The position numbers were made by a program, and so were the translations under genes. The notes below the pieces were generated by a model. It had not been told where the DNA came from. It saw only the letters and a program-made list of their open reading frames with translations, and did no database searches. Below, piece after piece: positions 29,131 to 38,121 of a stretch of DNA of 64,000 bases. The number at the start of each line of letters is the position of its first letter. The first letter of the stretch is position 1. Source of the DNA: an uncultured Pseudomonadales bacterium (GTDB lineage: Bacteria > Pseudomonadota > Gammaproteobacteria > Pseudomonadales > Pseudohongiellaceae). The DNA is taken from assembly GCA_905478195.1 (NCBI GenBank), contig CAJQHM010000037.1, positions 1-64,000 of the forward strand, read 5' to 3'.

Positions 29131-30026
29131 TATTGCGCACCCCCGCCACTGGACTGCTCGTCATTGTCGTAGCTCGTCATCACCGTGTAGAACACCCAGC
29201 AGATCAACAGGATAATGAGAAAATAAATAAGTGACATGGCCGCAGCAGGACCTAGATCGAACTGGCCCACCGCCATCTGCACGAGGTCGATAGAGAGGAA
29301 GCTCGTGATATTACCCGGCCCTCCCCCTGTCACAACAAATGGCTCGGTATAGATCATGAAGGAATCCATGAAGCGCAGCAGCACCGCGATCAGCAACACA
29401 CGCTTTATCTTTGGCAGCTGAATGAAGCGAAAGACTGCCCAGCGCGAGGCCCCATCGATGCGTGCTGCCTGATAGTAGACTTCGGGTATAGACACCAGCC
29501 CCGAATAACACAGCAGCACAACCAGTGAAGTCCAGTGCCAGACATCCATGAGAATTAGCGTCAGCCAGGCGTCCAGATTATTCTGTGTGTAGTTATAGTC
29601 GATGCCTAGACTGGCGAGACCATGACCCAGCAGGCCTATATCCACTCTTCCAAACACCTGCCATATGGTGCCGACTACGTTCCACGGGATAAGTAGTGGC
29701 AGAGCCATGAGTACGAGGCATACGGACACACCCCAACCGCGTTTTGGCATCGCCAGTGCAATCAATATTCCCAAGGGAATCTCGATGGCGAGAATCAAGC
29801 CTGAAAACACTAATGTTCTTAGTAGAGCATTATGAAATCGCTCCGAGGCGAGCACCTCCTGAAACCATTCTGTGCCAACCCAGAAAAACTCATTGCCGCC
29901 AAAAGTATCCTGCACGGAGTAGTTGACCACGGTCATCAGTGGAATTATCGCACTGATGGCGACCAGGATAAGCACTGGCAATACCATAAACCAGGCCTTG
30001 TTGTTCTGAACTTTTTGGATACTCAC
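29130..30026 (-). CDS. glpP: Glycerol ABC transporter permease (GlpP-like)
   Basis: 298 aa; YQAARIDGASRWAVFRFIQLPKIKRVL (EAA loop); overlaps the next permease by 1 nt. Confidence 0.8.
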   Translation of the reverse strand: MSIQKVQNNKAWFMVLPVLILVAISAIIPLMTVVNYSVQDTFGGNEFFWVGTEWFQEVLASERFHNALLRTLVFSGLILAIEIPLGILIALAMPKRGWGVSVCLVLMALPLLIPWNVVGTIWQVFGRVDIGLLGHGLASLGIDYNYTQNNLDAWLTLILMDVWHWTSLVVLLCYSGLVSIPEVYYQAARIDGASRWAVFRFIQLPKIKRVLLIAVLLRFMDSFMIYTEPFVVTGGGPGNITSFLSIDLVQMAVGQFDLGPAAAMSLIYFLIILLICWVFYTVMTSYDNDEQSSGGGAQ

Positions 30027-30031
30027 CTAGC

Positions 30032-31096
30032 TCAGCCTCCCTTGCCACTGGCGACTCTATAGTCATCTGCATAGAGATTGACGTGCGCCGAATCGAAGGA
30101 TACATGGGGGTTCTGTGGAATAGTGTCACCATCCTTAACCAGGGTGCTAAGCTCGGTACCCTCTATCTCGCCGCGGACGATAACGTGTCGACCCACGTCT
30201 TCCAGCGCGGTTACGGTGAGTGGCATGCCATCGCCTGCAGACAGTTTAATATGCTCGGGTCGAATGCCCAGCTCGAAGCGTGAAGCGGAGGCATCGACTG
30301 TCTTGCTCAGAGGGAATCTCTTTCCCGCGAATATAGCGTCGCTAGCATCGACCTCGCAGGAGAGGACGTTCATTCCTGGCGAACCAATAAACCTGCCAAC
30401 AAAGGTATGCTCCGGCGTCTCGAAGAGTTGCTGGGGCGTCCCTATCTGCACGACTGCTCCTTCGTACATTACAATCACCTGGTCGGCGAAGGTAAGCGCC
30501 TCTGTCTGATCATGAGTCACATAGATCATGGTGTGTTGAAAACGCTGGTGGATCTTCTTTAACTCTGTGCGCAATTGCCATTTCAGATGCGGATCGATAA
30601 CGGTCAGCGGCTCGTCGAATAGAATCGCCTGTACGTCGGTTCTGACCAGCCCCCGACCTAAGGATATTTTCTGTTTATCGTCCGCGGTCAGCGAGCGCGC
30701 TCTATCATTCGCCCGATCCTGCAGGTCCAGCATCTGCAGTACGTCTGCTACGCGTTTTTCTATCTCATTCTTGGCGATGCCCCTGTTGTGCAGAGGAAAT
30801 GCCAGATTTTCGGCGACTGTCATCGTGTCGTAGACAACCGGAAACTGAAAAACTTGCGCGATATTGCGCTGCTCCGTCGTCAGGTCAGTCACATCGATGT
30901 CGTCGAACAGAACTCTGCCTTCCGATGGTTTGAGCAAGCCGGAAATAATATTTAACAACGTCGTCTTGCCACAGCCGGATGGACCGAGCAAGGCGTAGGC
31001 GCCGCCGTCACTCCAGGTCTGCTGCATGCTACGCAGCGCGTAGTCCGGGGCAGATGGATAACGGTGTGCCAATGATTGCAGTTGGATAGATGCCAT
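30032..31096 (-). CDS. glpT: ABC transporter ATP-binding protein (GlpT-like)
   Basis: 354 aa; GPSGCGKTTLLNIISGL Walker A, ILFDEPLTVIDPHLK Walker B, degenerate signature LTADDKQKISLGRGLV. Confidence 0.82.
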   Translation of the reverse strand: MASIQLQSLAHRYPSAPDYALRSMQQTWSDGGAYALLGPSGCGKTTLLNIISGLLKPSEGRVLFDDIDVTDLTTEQRNIAQVFQFPVVYDTMTVAENLAFPLHNRGIAKNEIEKRVADVLQMLDLQDRANDRARSLTADDKQKISLGRGLVRTDVQAILFDEPLTVIDPHLKWQLRTELKKIHQRFQHTMIYVTHDQTEALTFADQVIVMYEGAVVQIGTPQQLFETPEHTFVGRFIGSPGMNVLSCEVDASDAIFAGKRFPLSKTVDASASRFELGIRPEHIKLSAGDGMPLTVTALEDVGRHVIVRGEIEGTELSTLVKDGDTIPQNPHVSFDSAHVNLYADDYRVASGKGG

Positions 31097-31103
31097 TGTG
31101 TGT

Positions 31104-32183
31104 CTAGTTATTTATTTCCGATTGCCATTCGACAAGCACGCCATGGCTGTCGAACAGAAATAGATGCTGTGGTTTTAGATAGAACTTTATCGTGCTCGCT
31201 ACTGCGAAATCCTGTACGTCATGAAGAAGCGCGACCCAGGGACTGTCCTCCATAGAAAAATGCACGAAGGTCTCGGAGCCAGTCAGCTCTGTAACCGATA
31301 CATTTCCTTCGACTTCTATTTCATTACCAGCCTCTTTCTTACGACTAAGATGATGGGGGCGCACTGCCAAGGTGTAGCTTCCGTCGGGTATCTGCTCGAT
31401 CTTAATTCCGAGTGGTTGCCGACTTTTAGCATATATAAATTGGCCCGCCACACACTCCACCTCTACGCTATTCAGCGGCGGATCTGAAAAGATTTTCGCC
31501 GAACGCAGGCCGGTAGGCGTTCGGTACAGATCCAAAGTCGGACCGAACTGTTCGACTCTTCCCTCATGCAGGCAGACTGTATTCCCGCCTAGCACAAGGG
31601 CCTCGGTAGGCTCTGTGGTCGCATAGACAAGCACTGCGCCCATGGCCGCGAATAAAGCCGGAAGCTCGGCACGCAGCTCCTCACGCAGTTTGTAGTCAAG
31701 ATTTGCCAATGGCTCATCGAGCAGCACCAGGTCAGCCTTCTTAACAAGCGCTCGCGCTAATGCGACTCTCTGCTGCTGCCCGCCAGACAGTGTATCCGGC
31801 ATGCGATCCAGCATCTGGGTTAACTGCAGCAGCTCAGCCACCTCCGCCACCTGTATGCCGATCTGATTCTGCTCAACTCTAGCTACTCGCAGTGGCGAGG
31901 CGATATTCTCAAACACCGTTAGCGATGGGTAGTTAATAAACTGCTGATACACCATCGCCACGTTGCGCTTCTGTACCGGCATACCCAACACAGAGACACC
32001 ATCGAATAGCAGCTCTCCGCTATTGGGTTTGTCGAGACCCGCCATGATACGCATCAGCGTGGTCTTCCCCGATAGCGTGGGACCGAGCAAAATATTTAGC
32101 TCGCCGCGCTCCATTAAGAGAGAAACATCATCCAGGAATATCTCGTCTCCCTGATGGAAGCTTATATTACGCAGCTCAAGCAT
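31104..32183 (-). CDS. glpS: ABC transporter ATP-binding protein (GlpS-like)
   Basis: 359 aa; GPTLSGKTTLMRIMAGL Walker A, LSGGQQQRVALARALV signature. Confidence 0.82.
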   Translation of the reverse strand: MLELRNISFHQGDEIFLDDVSLLMERGELNILLGPTLSGKTTLMRIMAGLDKPNSGELLFDGVSVLGMPVQKRNVAMVYQQFINYPSLTVFENIASPLRVARVEQNQIGIQVAEVAELLQLTQMLDRMPDTLSGGQQQRVALARALVKKADLVLLDEPLANLDYKLREELRAELPALFAAMGAVLVYATTEPTEALVLGGNTVCLHEGRVEQFGPTLDLYRTPTGLRSAKIFSDPPLNSVEVECVAGQFIYAKSRQPLGIKIEQIPDGSYTLAVRPHHLSRKKEAGNEIEVEGNVSVTELTGSETFVHFSMEDSPWVALLHDVQDFAVASTIKFYLKPQHLFLFDSHGVLVEWQSEINN

Positions 32184-32192
32184 TCGGTTTTA

Positions 32193-33674
32193 TCATCGCG
32201 AGTAGGCAGACAACGACTGGTTGATATAGTTGGCAAGAGAGTCTCGTTCCGCTTTAGAGAGCTTAAGACCTAACTTGGTTCGCCGCCAAAGAACATCATC
32301 CGCTGTTCTTGCCCATTCCTCTTTGCAAAGATAGTCCACCTCTGCCTGATAGAGATTGTGACCGAACTTAACACCCAGGTCTCCTATGCTTCGCGCGTCA
32401 CCAAGAATATCGAAACTTAGCGTGCCGTAGCTGTTCAACCAGCGCGAAATGAGGTCGGGGCCCAACCAGGAATATTGCAAGACAAGCTTTTGAAACAGAT
32501 GCTCCGGCAAATCGAAGTCACCGCCAGGTAATTTTGCATTTGCAGTCCACGCCGGGCCCATCGTGGGTAAGGCGGTTTTTAATTTGGATAGAACCTCTTC
32601 TGCAAGCACGCGATAGGTAGTTACCTTGCCGCCATAGACCGAGAGCAAAGGATGAGGCTGCGTCTTAAGATCCAGGTTGTAATCGCGAGACACTTTGCTT
32701 GCGTTCTGCTCTTCCTCATCTATAAGTGGTCGGACCCCTGAATAACTGTAGACAACATCGGAGTGTAAGATTGACTTCTTAAAGTAGAGGTTCACGATCG
32801 ACAGCAAGTAGTTTATTTCTTCCTTCGATATCTCGACGTGATCCAAACTTCCTTCATGCTCTTGTTCAGTCGTCCCTATTAATGTGTAATCTTGCAACCA
32901 GGGTATAACAAAAATTACCCTGCCATCGTGATGCTGCAACATGAATGCCTGGGAACCCGTATGCATGCGCGGGACAACAATATGACTACCTTTGACCAGG
33001 CGTATATCATGTTCGGCCTTCTGTTTGCTTAACTGCGCTGACAACGACGCAACCCAGGGACCCGCAGCATTTACTATAGCTCGGCACTCGATCTCGCGGT
33101 CTGTGTTGCGCCTGTGATCATGTAGAGTAACGCACCAACCCGCATCGGTGGCTCGCATGTCCATGCACTCTGTCCGCGTTAGTATCTGCGCTCCTTTGCG
33201 CTGCGCCTGCAGGGCATTGATGACTACCAGGCGGGAATCGTCAACTTGCGCATCCCAATACTCGAAGCCATGGGTAATTGCTGAGTTAAGCGGCCCATCG
33301 GGATCGATCTTAATAGCTTTAGAGCTGAGGAAACGCCTGCGTCTGGCCAGATTGTCATACAGGAACAAGCCAGCCCTAATCATCCACGAGCTACGCGAGT
33401 GAGGTAACTGAGGAATATGGAAAGCGAGGGGCTTAATTATATGTGCTGCAGCGGCAGTAAGCAGTTCTCGTTCCTGCAAAGACTTTCGCACCAAACCAAA
33501 CTCGTAATGCTCGAGATAACGCAAACCGCCGTGAATCAGCTTAGTACTCCAGGAGGATGTTGCCGAGGCAAGGTCGCCCTTCTCACAGAGAACCACATCC
33601 AAACCGCGGCCAGCAGCGTCGGCTGCTATGCCAGCCCCATTAATACCGCCACCGACTATTACCAGATCATGCAT
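32193..33674 (-). CDS. glpD: Glycerol-3-phosphate dehydrogenase
   Basis: 493 aa; DLVIVGGGINGAGIAADAAGRGLDVVLCEKGDLASATSSWSTKLIHGGLRYLE. Confidence 0.95.
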   Translation of the reverse strand: MHDLVIVGGGINGAGIAADAAGRGLDVVLCEKGDLASATSSWSTKLIHGGLRYLEHYEFGLVRKSLQERELLTAAAAHIIKPLAFHIPQLPHSRSSWMIRAGLFLYDNLARRRRFLSSKAIKIDPDGPLNSAITHGFEYWDAQVDDSRLVVINALQAQRKGAQILTRTECMDMRATDAGWCVTLHDHRRNTDREIECRAIVNAAGPWVASLSAQLSKQKAEHDIRLVKGSHIVVPRMHTGSQAFMLQHHDGRVIFVIPWLQDYTLIGTTEQEHEGSLDHVEISKEEINYLLSIVNLYFKKSILHSDVVYSYSGVRPLIDEEEQNASKVSRDYNLDLKTQPHPLLSVYGGKVTTYRVLAEEVLSKLKTALPTMGPAWTANAKLPGGDFDLPEHLFQKLVLQYSWLGPDLISRWLNSYGTLSFDILGDARSIGDLGVKFGHNLYQAEVDYLCKEEWARTADDVLWRRTKLGLKLSKAERDSLANYINQSLSAYSR

Positions 33675-33866
33675 AGATTTAATTGACTCAGCTGCCCTTG
33701 CAAAAAGGCGTTAATCTTGCCCAAGAATTGGGGAGTTAGTGTAACATGGGGAACCCCTATTACTATGCTTCAATCCTCGCGCAGGCCCCAGAAAACGCCT
33801 GTCGCACTTAATTAGAGCAGTAAGGGGAATCAATTTTAGCTTGGTTCATTTTTAGAGATTTCGGCT

Positions 33867-35384
33867 ATGGAAAATTGCATTCTCGCTATAGATCAGGGCA
33901 CCACGAGTAGTCGCGCCCTGATCTTCGATTCTGAGGGAAACAAACTCTCCGTAGGACAGCAGGAATTTGCTCAGCAATTTCCTAACAATGGCTGGGTAGA
34001 ACACGATGCCATGGAAATTTGGCAATCCACCATCGCCAGTTGTCACAGCGCCATTAAGTCGGCTTCTATTTCCGCTAATCAAATTCGCTGCATCGGAATA
34101 ACCAATCAACGGGAAACCACTATCGTCTGGGACAGGCAGACAGGCCTGCCTATCTACAACGCAATCGTTTGGCAGGATAGAAGAACCAGCGACTTCTGCG
34201 AGGAGTTAAAAGCTCGGCAGCTGGAAGAAACAATACAGCACAAGACCGGCCTTCTCATCGACGCCTACTTCTCTGCCAGCAAGATAAACTGGATTCTTGA
34301 GAATGTGAAGGGCGCAAGACAGCGCGCTGAGAACAGCGAACTCGCCTTCGGCACGGTCGACTGCTTCCTGCTCTGGCATCTGAGCAAGGGGCGCAGCCAT
34401 CGTACAGATGCCACCAATGCGTCCAGAACCCAACTATTCAATATTAAGACGCAGCAGTGGGATGAGGAACTATTGGCGATATTCGATATACCTGCCTCGA
34501 TGCTTCCAAGCGTGGAAGACTGTGCAGCCGATTTTGGCGAATGTGATGCCGAGTTCTTCGGCAAGGCGATTCCGGTAACTGGAATTATCGGAGACCAGCA
34601 GGCAGCCGCCTTTGGCCAGTGCTGCTTCACTAGCGGTATGGCTAAGAGCACCTACGGCACTGGCTGCTTTCTCTTGCTGAATACAGGCGATCACATCGTA
34701 AAATCCGAGAACCGATTGCTTAGCACCGTAGCCTTTCGTTTAGGTGGTAAAGTCAGTTATGCGGTCGAAGGCAGCATCTTCATGGCTGGTGCCACCATGC
34801 AATGGGTGCGCGATGGCCTGCAGCTCATCCAACATGCCAGCGACTCTGAATCATTGGCGGAAAAAGCCAGTGATGATCTGAGCGTCTATCTCGTGCCCGC
34901 ATTTACCGGCCTGGGCGCGCCCTACTGGGATCCGGATGCCAGAGGCGCAATATTTGGGCTAACCAGAGACAGCGGAATTATAGAGGTAGTAACAGCCGCC
35001 CTACTCTCCGTCTGCTACCAGAGCAAAGATTTACTCGTAGCTATCGAGGCGGATGGAGGCCGCGTCGAAAGTCTGCGCGTCGATGGCGGCATGGCTAATA
35101 ATGACTATGTTATGCAGAAATTATCTGACCTGCTCGACGTAGAAGTACTTCGCCCCAAGCTGACAGAGACGACCGCTCTTGGCGCCGCTTACGTCGCAGG
35201 CCTGCAGGCAGGAATCTTTAAATCTCTGGAGGAAATTACTGAGAAGTGGCAATTGCAGCAGTGCTTCGAGCCGCTTAAGGATGCTAGCTGGCGAGAGACA
35301 CAATATAGCGGCTGGCTGGATTCAGTCGCAAGAACGCGAACCAACGCCGCTACAAACGACAACAGAAAGGAAGAAGAAAATTGA
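33867..35384 (+). CDS. glpK: Glycerol kinase
   Basis: 505 aa; [47 protein letters not shown]. Confidence 0.96.
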   Translation: MENCILAIDQGTTSSRALIFDSEGNKLSVGQQEFAQQFPNNGWVEHDAMEIWQSTIASCHSAIKSASISANQIRCIGITNQRETTIVWDRQTGLPIYNAIVWQDRRTSDFCEELKARQLEETIQHKTGLLIDAYFSASKINWILENVKGARQRAENSELAFGTVDCFLLWHLSKGRSHRTDATNASRTQLFNIKTQQWDEELLAIFDIPASMLPSVEDCAADFGECDAEFFGKAIPVTGIIGDQQAAAFGQCCFTSGMAKSTYGTGCFLLLNTGDHIVKSENRLLSTVAFRLGGKVSYAVEGSIFMAGATMQWVRDGLQLIQHASDSESLAEKASDDLSVYLVPAFTGLGAPYWDPDARGAIFGLTRDSGIIEVVTAALLSVCYQSKDLLVAIEADGGRVESLRVDGGMANNDYVMQKLSDLLDVEVLRPKLTETTALGAAYVAGLQAGIFKSLEEITEKWQLQQCFEPLKDASWRETQYSGWLDSVARTRTNAATNDNRKEEEN

Positions 35385-36022
35385 CCTTGGAACTTCATCT
35401 AATTCGTCACGGAGAGACCGACTGGAATAGAGAACGGCGCGTTCAGGGGCAGAGCGAATCGCAGCTGACGGCACTGGGCATTCAGCAGGCGCAGGAACTA
35501 GGCCAGCGCATTCGACATATAGAATTCGACAAAATCTACTGCAGTAGCAGTCTGCGTACACGTCAGACTGCAGAGCATGCCTTTGGCAATGGAGAAACAG
35601 AGATTAGCTACCTGGATGAACTGCGGGAAATCTTCCTCGGCCCCTGGGAGGGACATCTGTACGCGGACCTCGCACAGCGAGAGCCCGAGTCTCATCAACA
35701 CTTCTGGCAGCAGCCCCATCTCTTTCAGGTAGCTGGTGCAGAGAGTTTCTTCGACTTGCAGCAACGCGCCGTTGATGCCGTTGCCGACATAGAAACTACA
35801 CACAAGAAAAATGCCAGCACTGCGCCTAAAATCGCGATTGTTAGCCACGGCGCATTGATAAAGTCTTATCTTTGTCATGTCGAAGGTCGTAGTATGGATC
35901 AATTATGGGAGCCCCCGCGAATGCACAATTGCGCCCACAGTATCGTTGCCATTAGCGCCAATGATGGCAATAGCGTAGCCAGTATCTTGCAATATGCTGA
36001 CCAGCCAGTGAATGGGGAATAA
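35381..36022 (+). CDS. Histidine phosphatase family protein
   Basis: [32 protein letters not shown] start overlapping the glpK stop (TTGA). Confidence 0.88.
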   Translation: MTLELHLIRHGETDWNRERRVQGQSESQLTALGIQQAQELGQRIRHIEFDKIYCSSSLRTRQTAEHAFGNGETEISYLDELREIFLGPWEGHLYADLAQREPESHQHFWQQPHLFQVAGAESFFDLQQRAVDAVADIETTHKKNASTAPKIAIVSHGALIKSYLCHVEGRSMDQLWEPPRMHNCAHSIVAISANDGNSVASILQYADQPVNGE

Positions 36023-36024
36023 CT

Positions 36025-36834
36025 ATGACTACCGAACTAAGCGAACCATCCTTCATGAAATCGCGACGTGGACTAAAGGCTGCCGGGCTGGCTAGTCTCA
36101 TAGCTGGACTCGGCCTGGGCCTGCTAACGCTGGCCTCAGCCGCGGGCATCTGGCTAGGCCTCTGGGATTTCCGGCGCGGTTTCTCCCTCCTGGGGGCGGC
36201 CAACCAATACGGACAGTGGGTCGCCTGGGCTTGCACCGCATTGGCCATCGCCACTGTCCTAAGCGGGCAGCTATTTAGCATTAAGAATGCCGGCAAGTTC
36301 ATCGGGTTCGCCGCGATCGGCGCACTGCTGGCATGGGTAGCGTATCTGATTCCTGAAAGCTTCCGGCCCGGCGAAGGTGTGAACTATCCCCCTATACACG
36401 ATATATCCACGAACCGAGTTAACCCTCCCGAGTTTGTCGCGGTAGTGCCGCTTCGTGCCGATGCGCCTAACACCCTGGTCTATGGTGGTTCGAACAATAT
36501 GACCCCAAAACGATTAATCGAACTGACCGATAAAGCCTTTCCCGATCTAGTCACACAGCGCTACAGCGAATCGGAAGATGCAATATTTACAAAGGCCGTT
36601 GATGCCGTTTCTGAACTAGGCTGGGAATTGGTTGCAGCCGATGCATCCGCAGGGCGAATCGAGGCAACAGACACTACCTTCTGGTTCCGCTTCAAGGACG
36701 ACATAGTGATCAAGATTACCCGTCAGGGGCCCGATACCGTAGTCGATGCCAGATCAGTATCCCGAGTAGGCACCGGGGACGTTGGCGCAAATGCGATACG
36801 GCTGCGTAAGCTGTTTGCCTTGCTGGAAGATTAA
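36025..36834 (+). CDS. DUF1499-domain membrane protein
   Basis: 269 aa; HDISTNRVNPPEFVAVVPLRADAPNTLVYGG..., TDTTFWFRFKDDIVIKI. Confidence 0.78.
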   Translation: MTTELSEPSFMKSRRGLKAAGLASLIAGLGLGLLTLASAAGIWLGLWDFRRGFSLLGAANQYGQWVAWACTALAIATVLSGQLFSIKNAGKFIGFAAIGALLAWVAYLIPESFRPGEGVNYPPIHDISTNRVNPPEFVAVVPLRADAPNTLVYGGSNNMTPKRLIELTDKAFPDLVTQRYSESEDAIFTKAVDAVSELGWELVAADASAGRIEATDTTFWFRFKDDIVIKITRQGPDTVVDARSVSRVGTGDVGANAIRLRKLFALLED

Positions 36835-36881
36835 CCGAGCCCTGCGCCAAAAATTAGATAGAGCGTATTTAGAACGAGACC

Positions 36882-37376
36882 ATGCAGTTACAGAAGAAAA
36901 CCATCAACATGCTTTGCTTCGCCGGCATAGTGCTAGGCGTATTAGCCGTATCTCAGCTTATTGGCTACTGGGTGAACAGCACTATCCCGGAGAATACCTC
37001 CGTAGAATTGAACAGCCTGATTCACTTCACCCATATTCGCAACCACGGCGGCGTGTTCGGCATGCTGCAAGGCATGGGTGGAATTTTCGCGGTGATCAGT
37101 ATCGCGCTTCTGCTGGGCGTTAGCGCCTATCTCTGGTTTAGCCCATCGATAATGCGCTACGAATACATCTGCTTCGGTTTCATAGTCGGTGGCGGCGCCA
37201 GCAACATACTCGATAGATTTGTTTACGGCAGTGTGATCGACTTTATCGATATCCAACATATTCCCTACTGGAACTATGTATTCAATACCGCCGATGTCAT
37301 GGTTCATGTAGGCATATGGCCACTGCTGGTTTTAAGCTTTCTCGCAGGTTCTGACGACATTGCTACAAGCAGTTAA
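36882..37376 (+). CDS. Signal peptidase II (LspA)-like protein
   Basis: 164 aa, four TMs; NILDRFVYGSVIDFIDI and FNTADVMVHVG catalytic-Asp motifs. Confidence 0.78.
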   Translation: MQLQKKTINMLCFAGIVLGVLAVSQLIGYWVNSTIPENTSVELNSLIHFTHIRNHGGVFGMLQGMGGIFAVISIALLLGVSAYLWFSPSIMRYEYICFGFIVGGGASNILDRFVYGSVIDFIDIQHIPYWNYVFNTADVMVHVGIWPLLVLSFLAGSDDIATSS

Positions 37377-37407
37377 TCGAGCTCTCTCACCCATATCAGC
37401 AAAGCAC

Positions 37408-37442
37408 AAAAAAACCCGACCGGCTTAGCCGATCGGGTTTTG
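37408..37442. terminator. Bidirectional rho-independent terminator
   Basis: AAAAAAACCCGACCGGCTTAGCCGATCGGGTTTT between the lspA-like gene (+) and the pilin remnant (-). Confidence 0.88.
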
Positions 37443-37473
37443 TCTTCGCTCTTGAACTATCTAACTGCTAGTT

Positions 37474-37737
37474 TTAGATTCTGTAACAGATCGTATAAAC
37501 GTTGTCTCCAGAATAAAGCGCCGCGAGCACTGCGTTGCTTGGGCTAGTGTTAACACCACTAGTACCGATAGTAGCCCGCAGACGACCCGTTGCTCCTAAG
37601 CCATCGTCAGGTTCATTGTCGATAGAGATCGCAGCCGAGCCCGGAACCTGGCTCAAACACACTTCCGTGCCGGTCAAGTTACCGCCCATTGCAGCGGTAG
37701 TTACGCCCATGAATCCACCCCATGCGTTAGTAGGTTA
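37474..37737 (-). pseudogene. Type IV pilin C-terminal remnant
   Basis: PTNAWGGFMGVTTAAMGGNLTGTEVCLSQVPGSAAISIDNEPDD...NAVLAALYSGDNVYTICYRI*; pilin-like C-terminal fold with a Cys pair; in-frame TAA (37735..37737) just upstream and no prepilin N-terminus found. Confidence 0.6.
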
Positions 37738-38052
37738 CGTTGCAAAAGTAATGTAATTATTAAATGACTGGTTGATAGAGTATATTTTCTTATGTCAGAA
37801 AGAAAACTCTCAGCCACCGAAGCGGGCACAAAAAAAACAGTTCAAAGACACATCTCAGAATCAAGAGACAGTGACTTGACAACAACGCTTACCTTGTCTA
37901 GCCAAAAATGCTTGCCGTATCTGCACTCCGACTCACAGCCATTTTGGCATCAGCAAATGGAGGTAATTAAGGTATTTATCTTACAGACATGCTTCGAGTT
38001 GAAGACAATCGCCCTGCCCGTTTAGTCTGCACAACAACGTTTGACTAACCAC

Positions 38053-38089
38053 TAAAAAAAGCCTGGCCATCGACAGATGAGCAGGCTTT
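38053..38089 (-). terminator. Rho-independent terminator after the pilus/secretion ATPase
   Basis: Minus strand AAAGCCTG-N16-CAGGCTTTTTTT. Confidence 0.75.
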
Positions 38090-38121
38090 CTATATCTTTC
38101 CAAGACCGACCCTACTTCAAT

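Noticed and set aside
30078-30509. 143-aa plus-strand ORF
   Set aside because: Antisense to the GlpT-like ATPase.
28309-33674. Reading the ABC genes as a generic sugar importer
   Set aside because: Linkage to glpD, glpK and DUF2160 and the paired ATPases match the glycerol GlpSTPQV arrangement better than a sugar system.
36782-37123. 113-aa plus-strand ORF
   Set aside because: Out-of-frame overlap of the lspA-like and DUF1499 genes.
37792-38025. 77-aa plus-strand ORF near the pilin remnant
   Set aside because: No family signal; low-complexity Ser/Thr sequence in an intergenic region.
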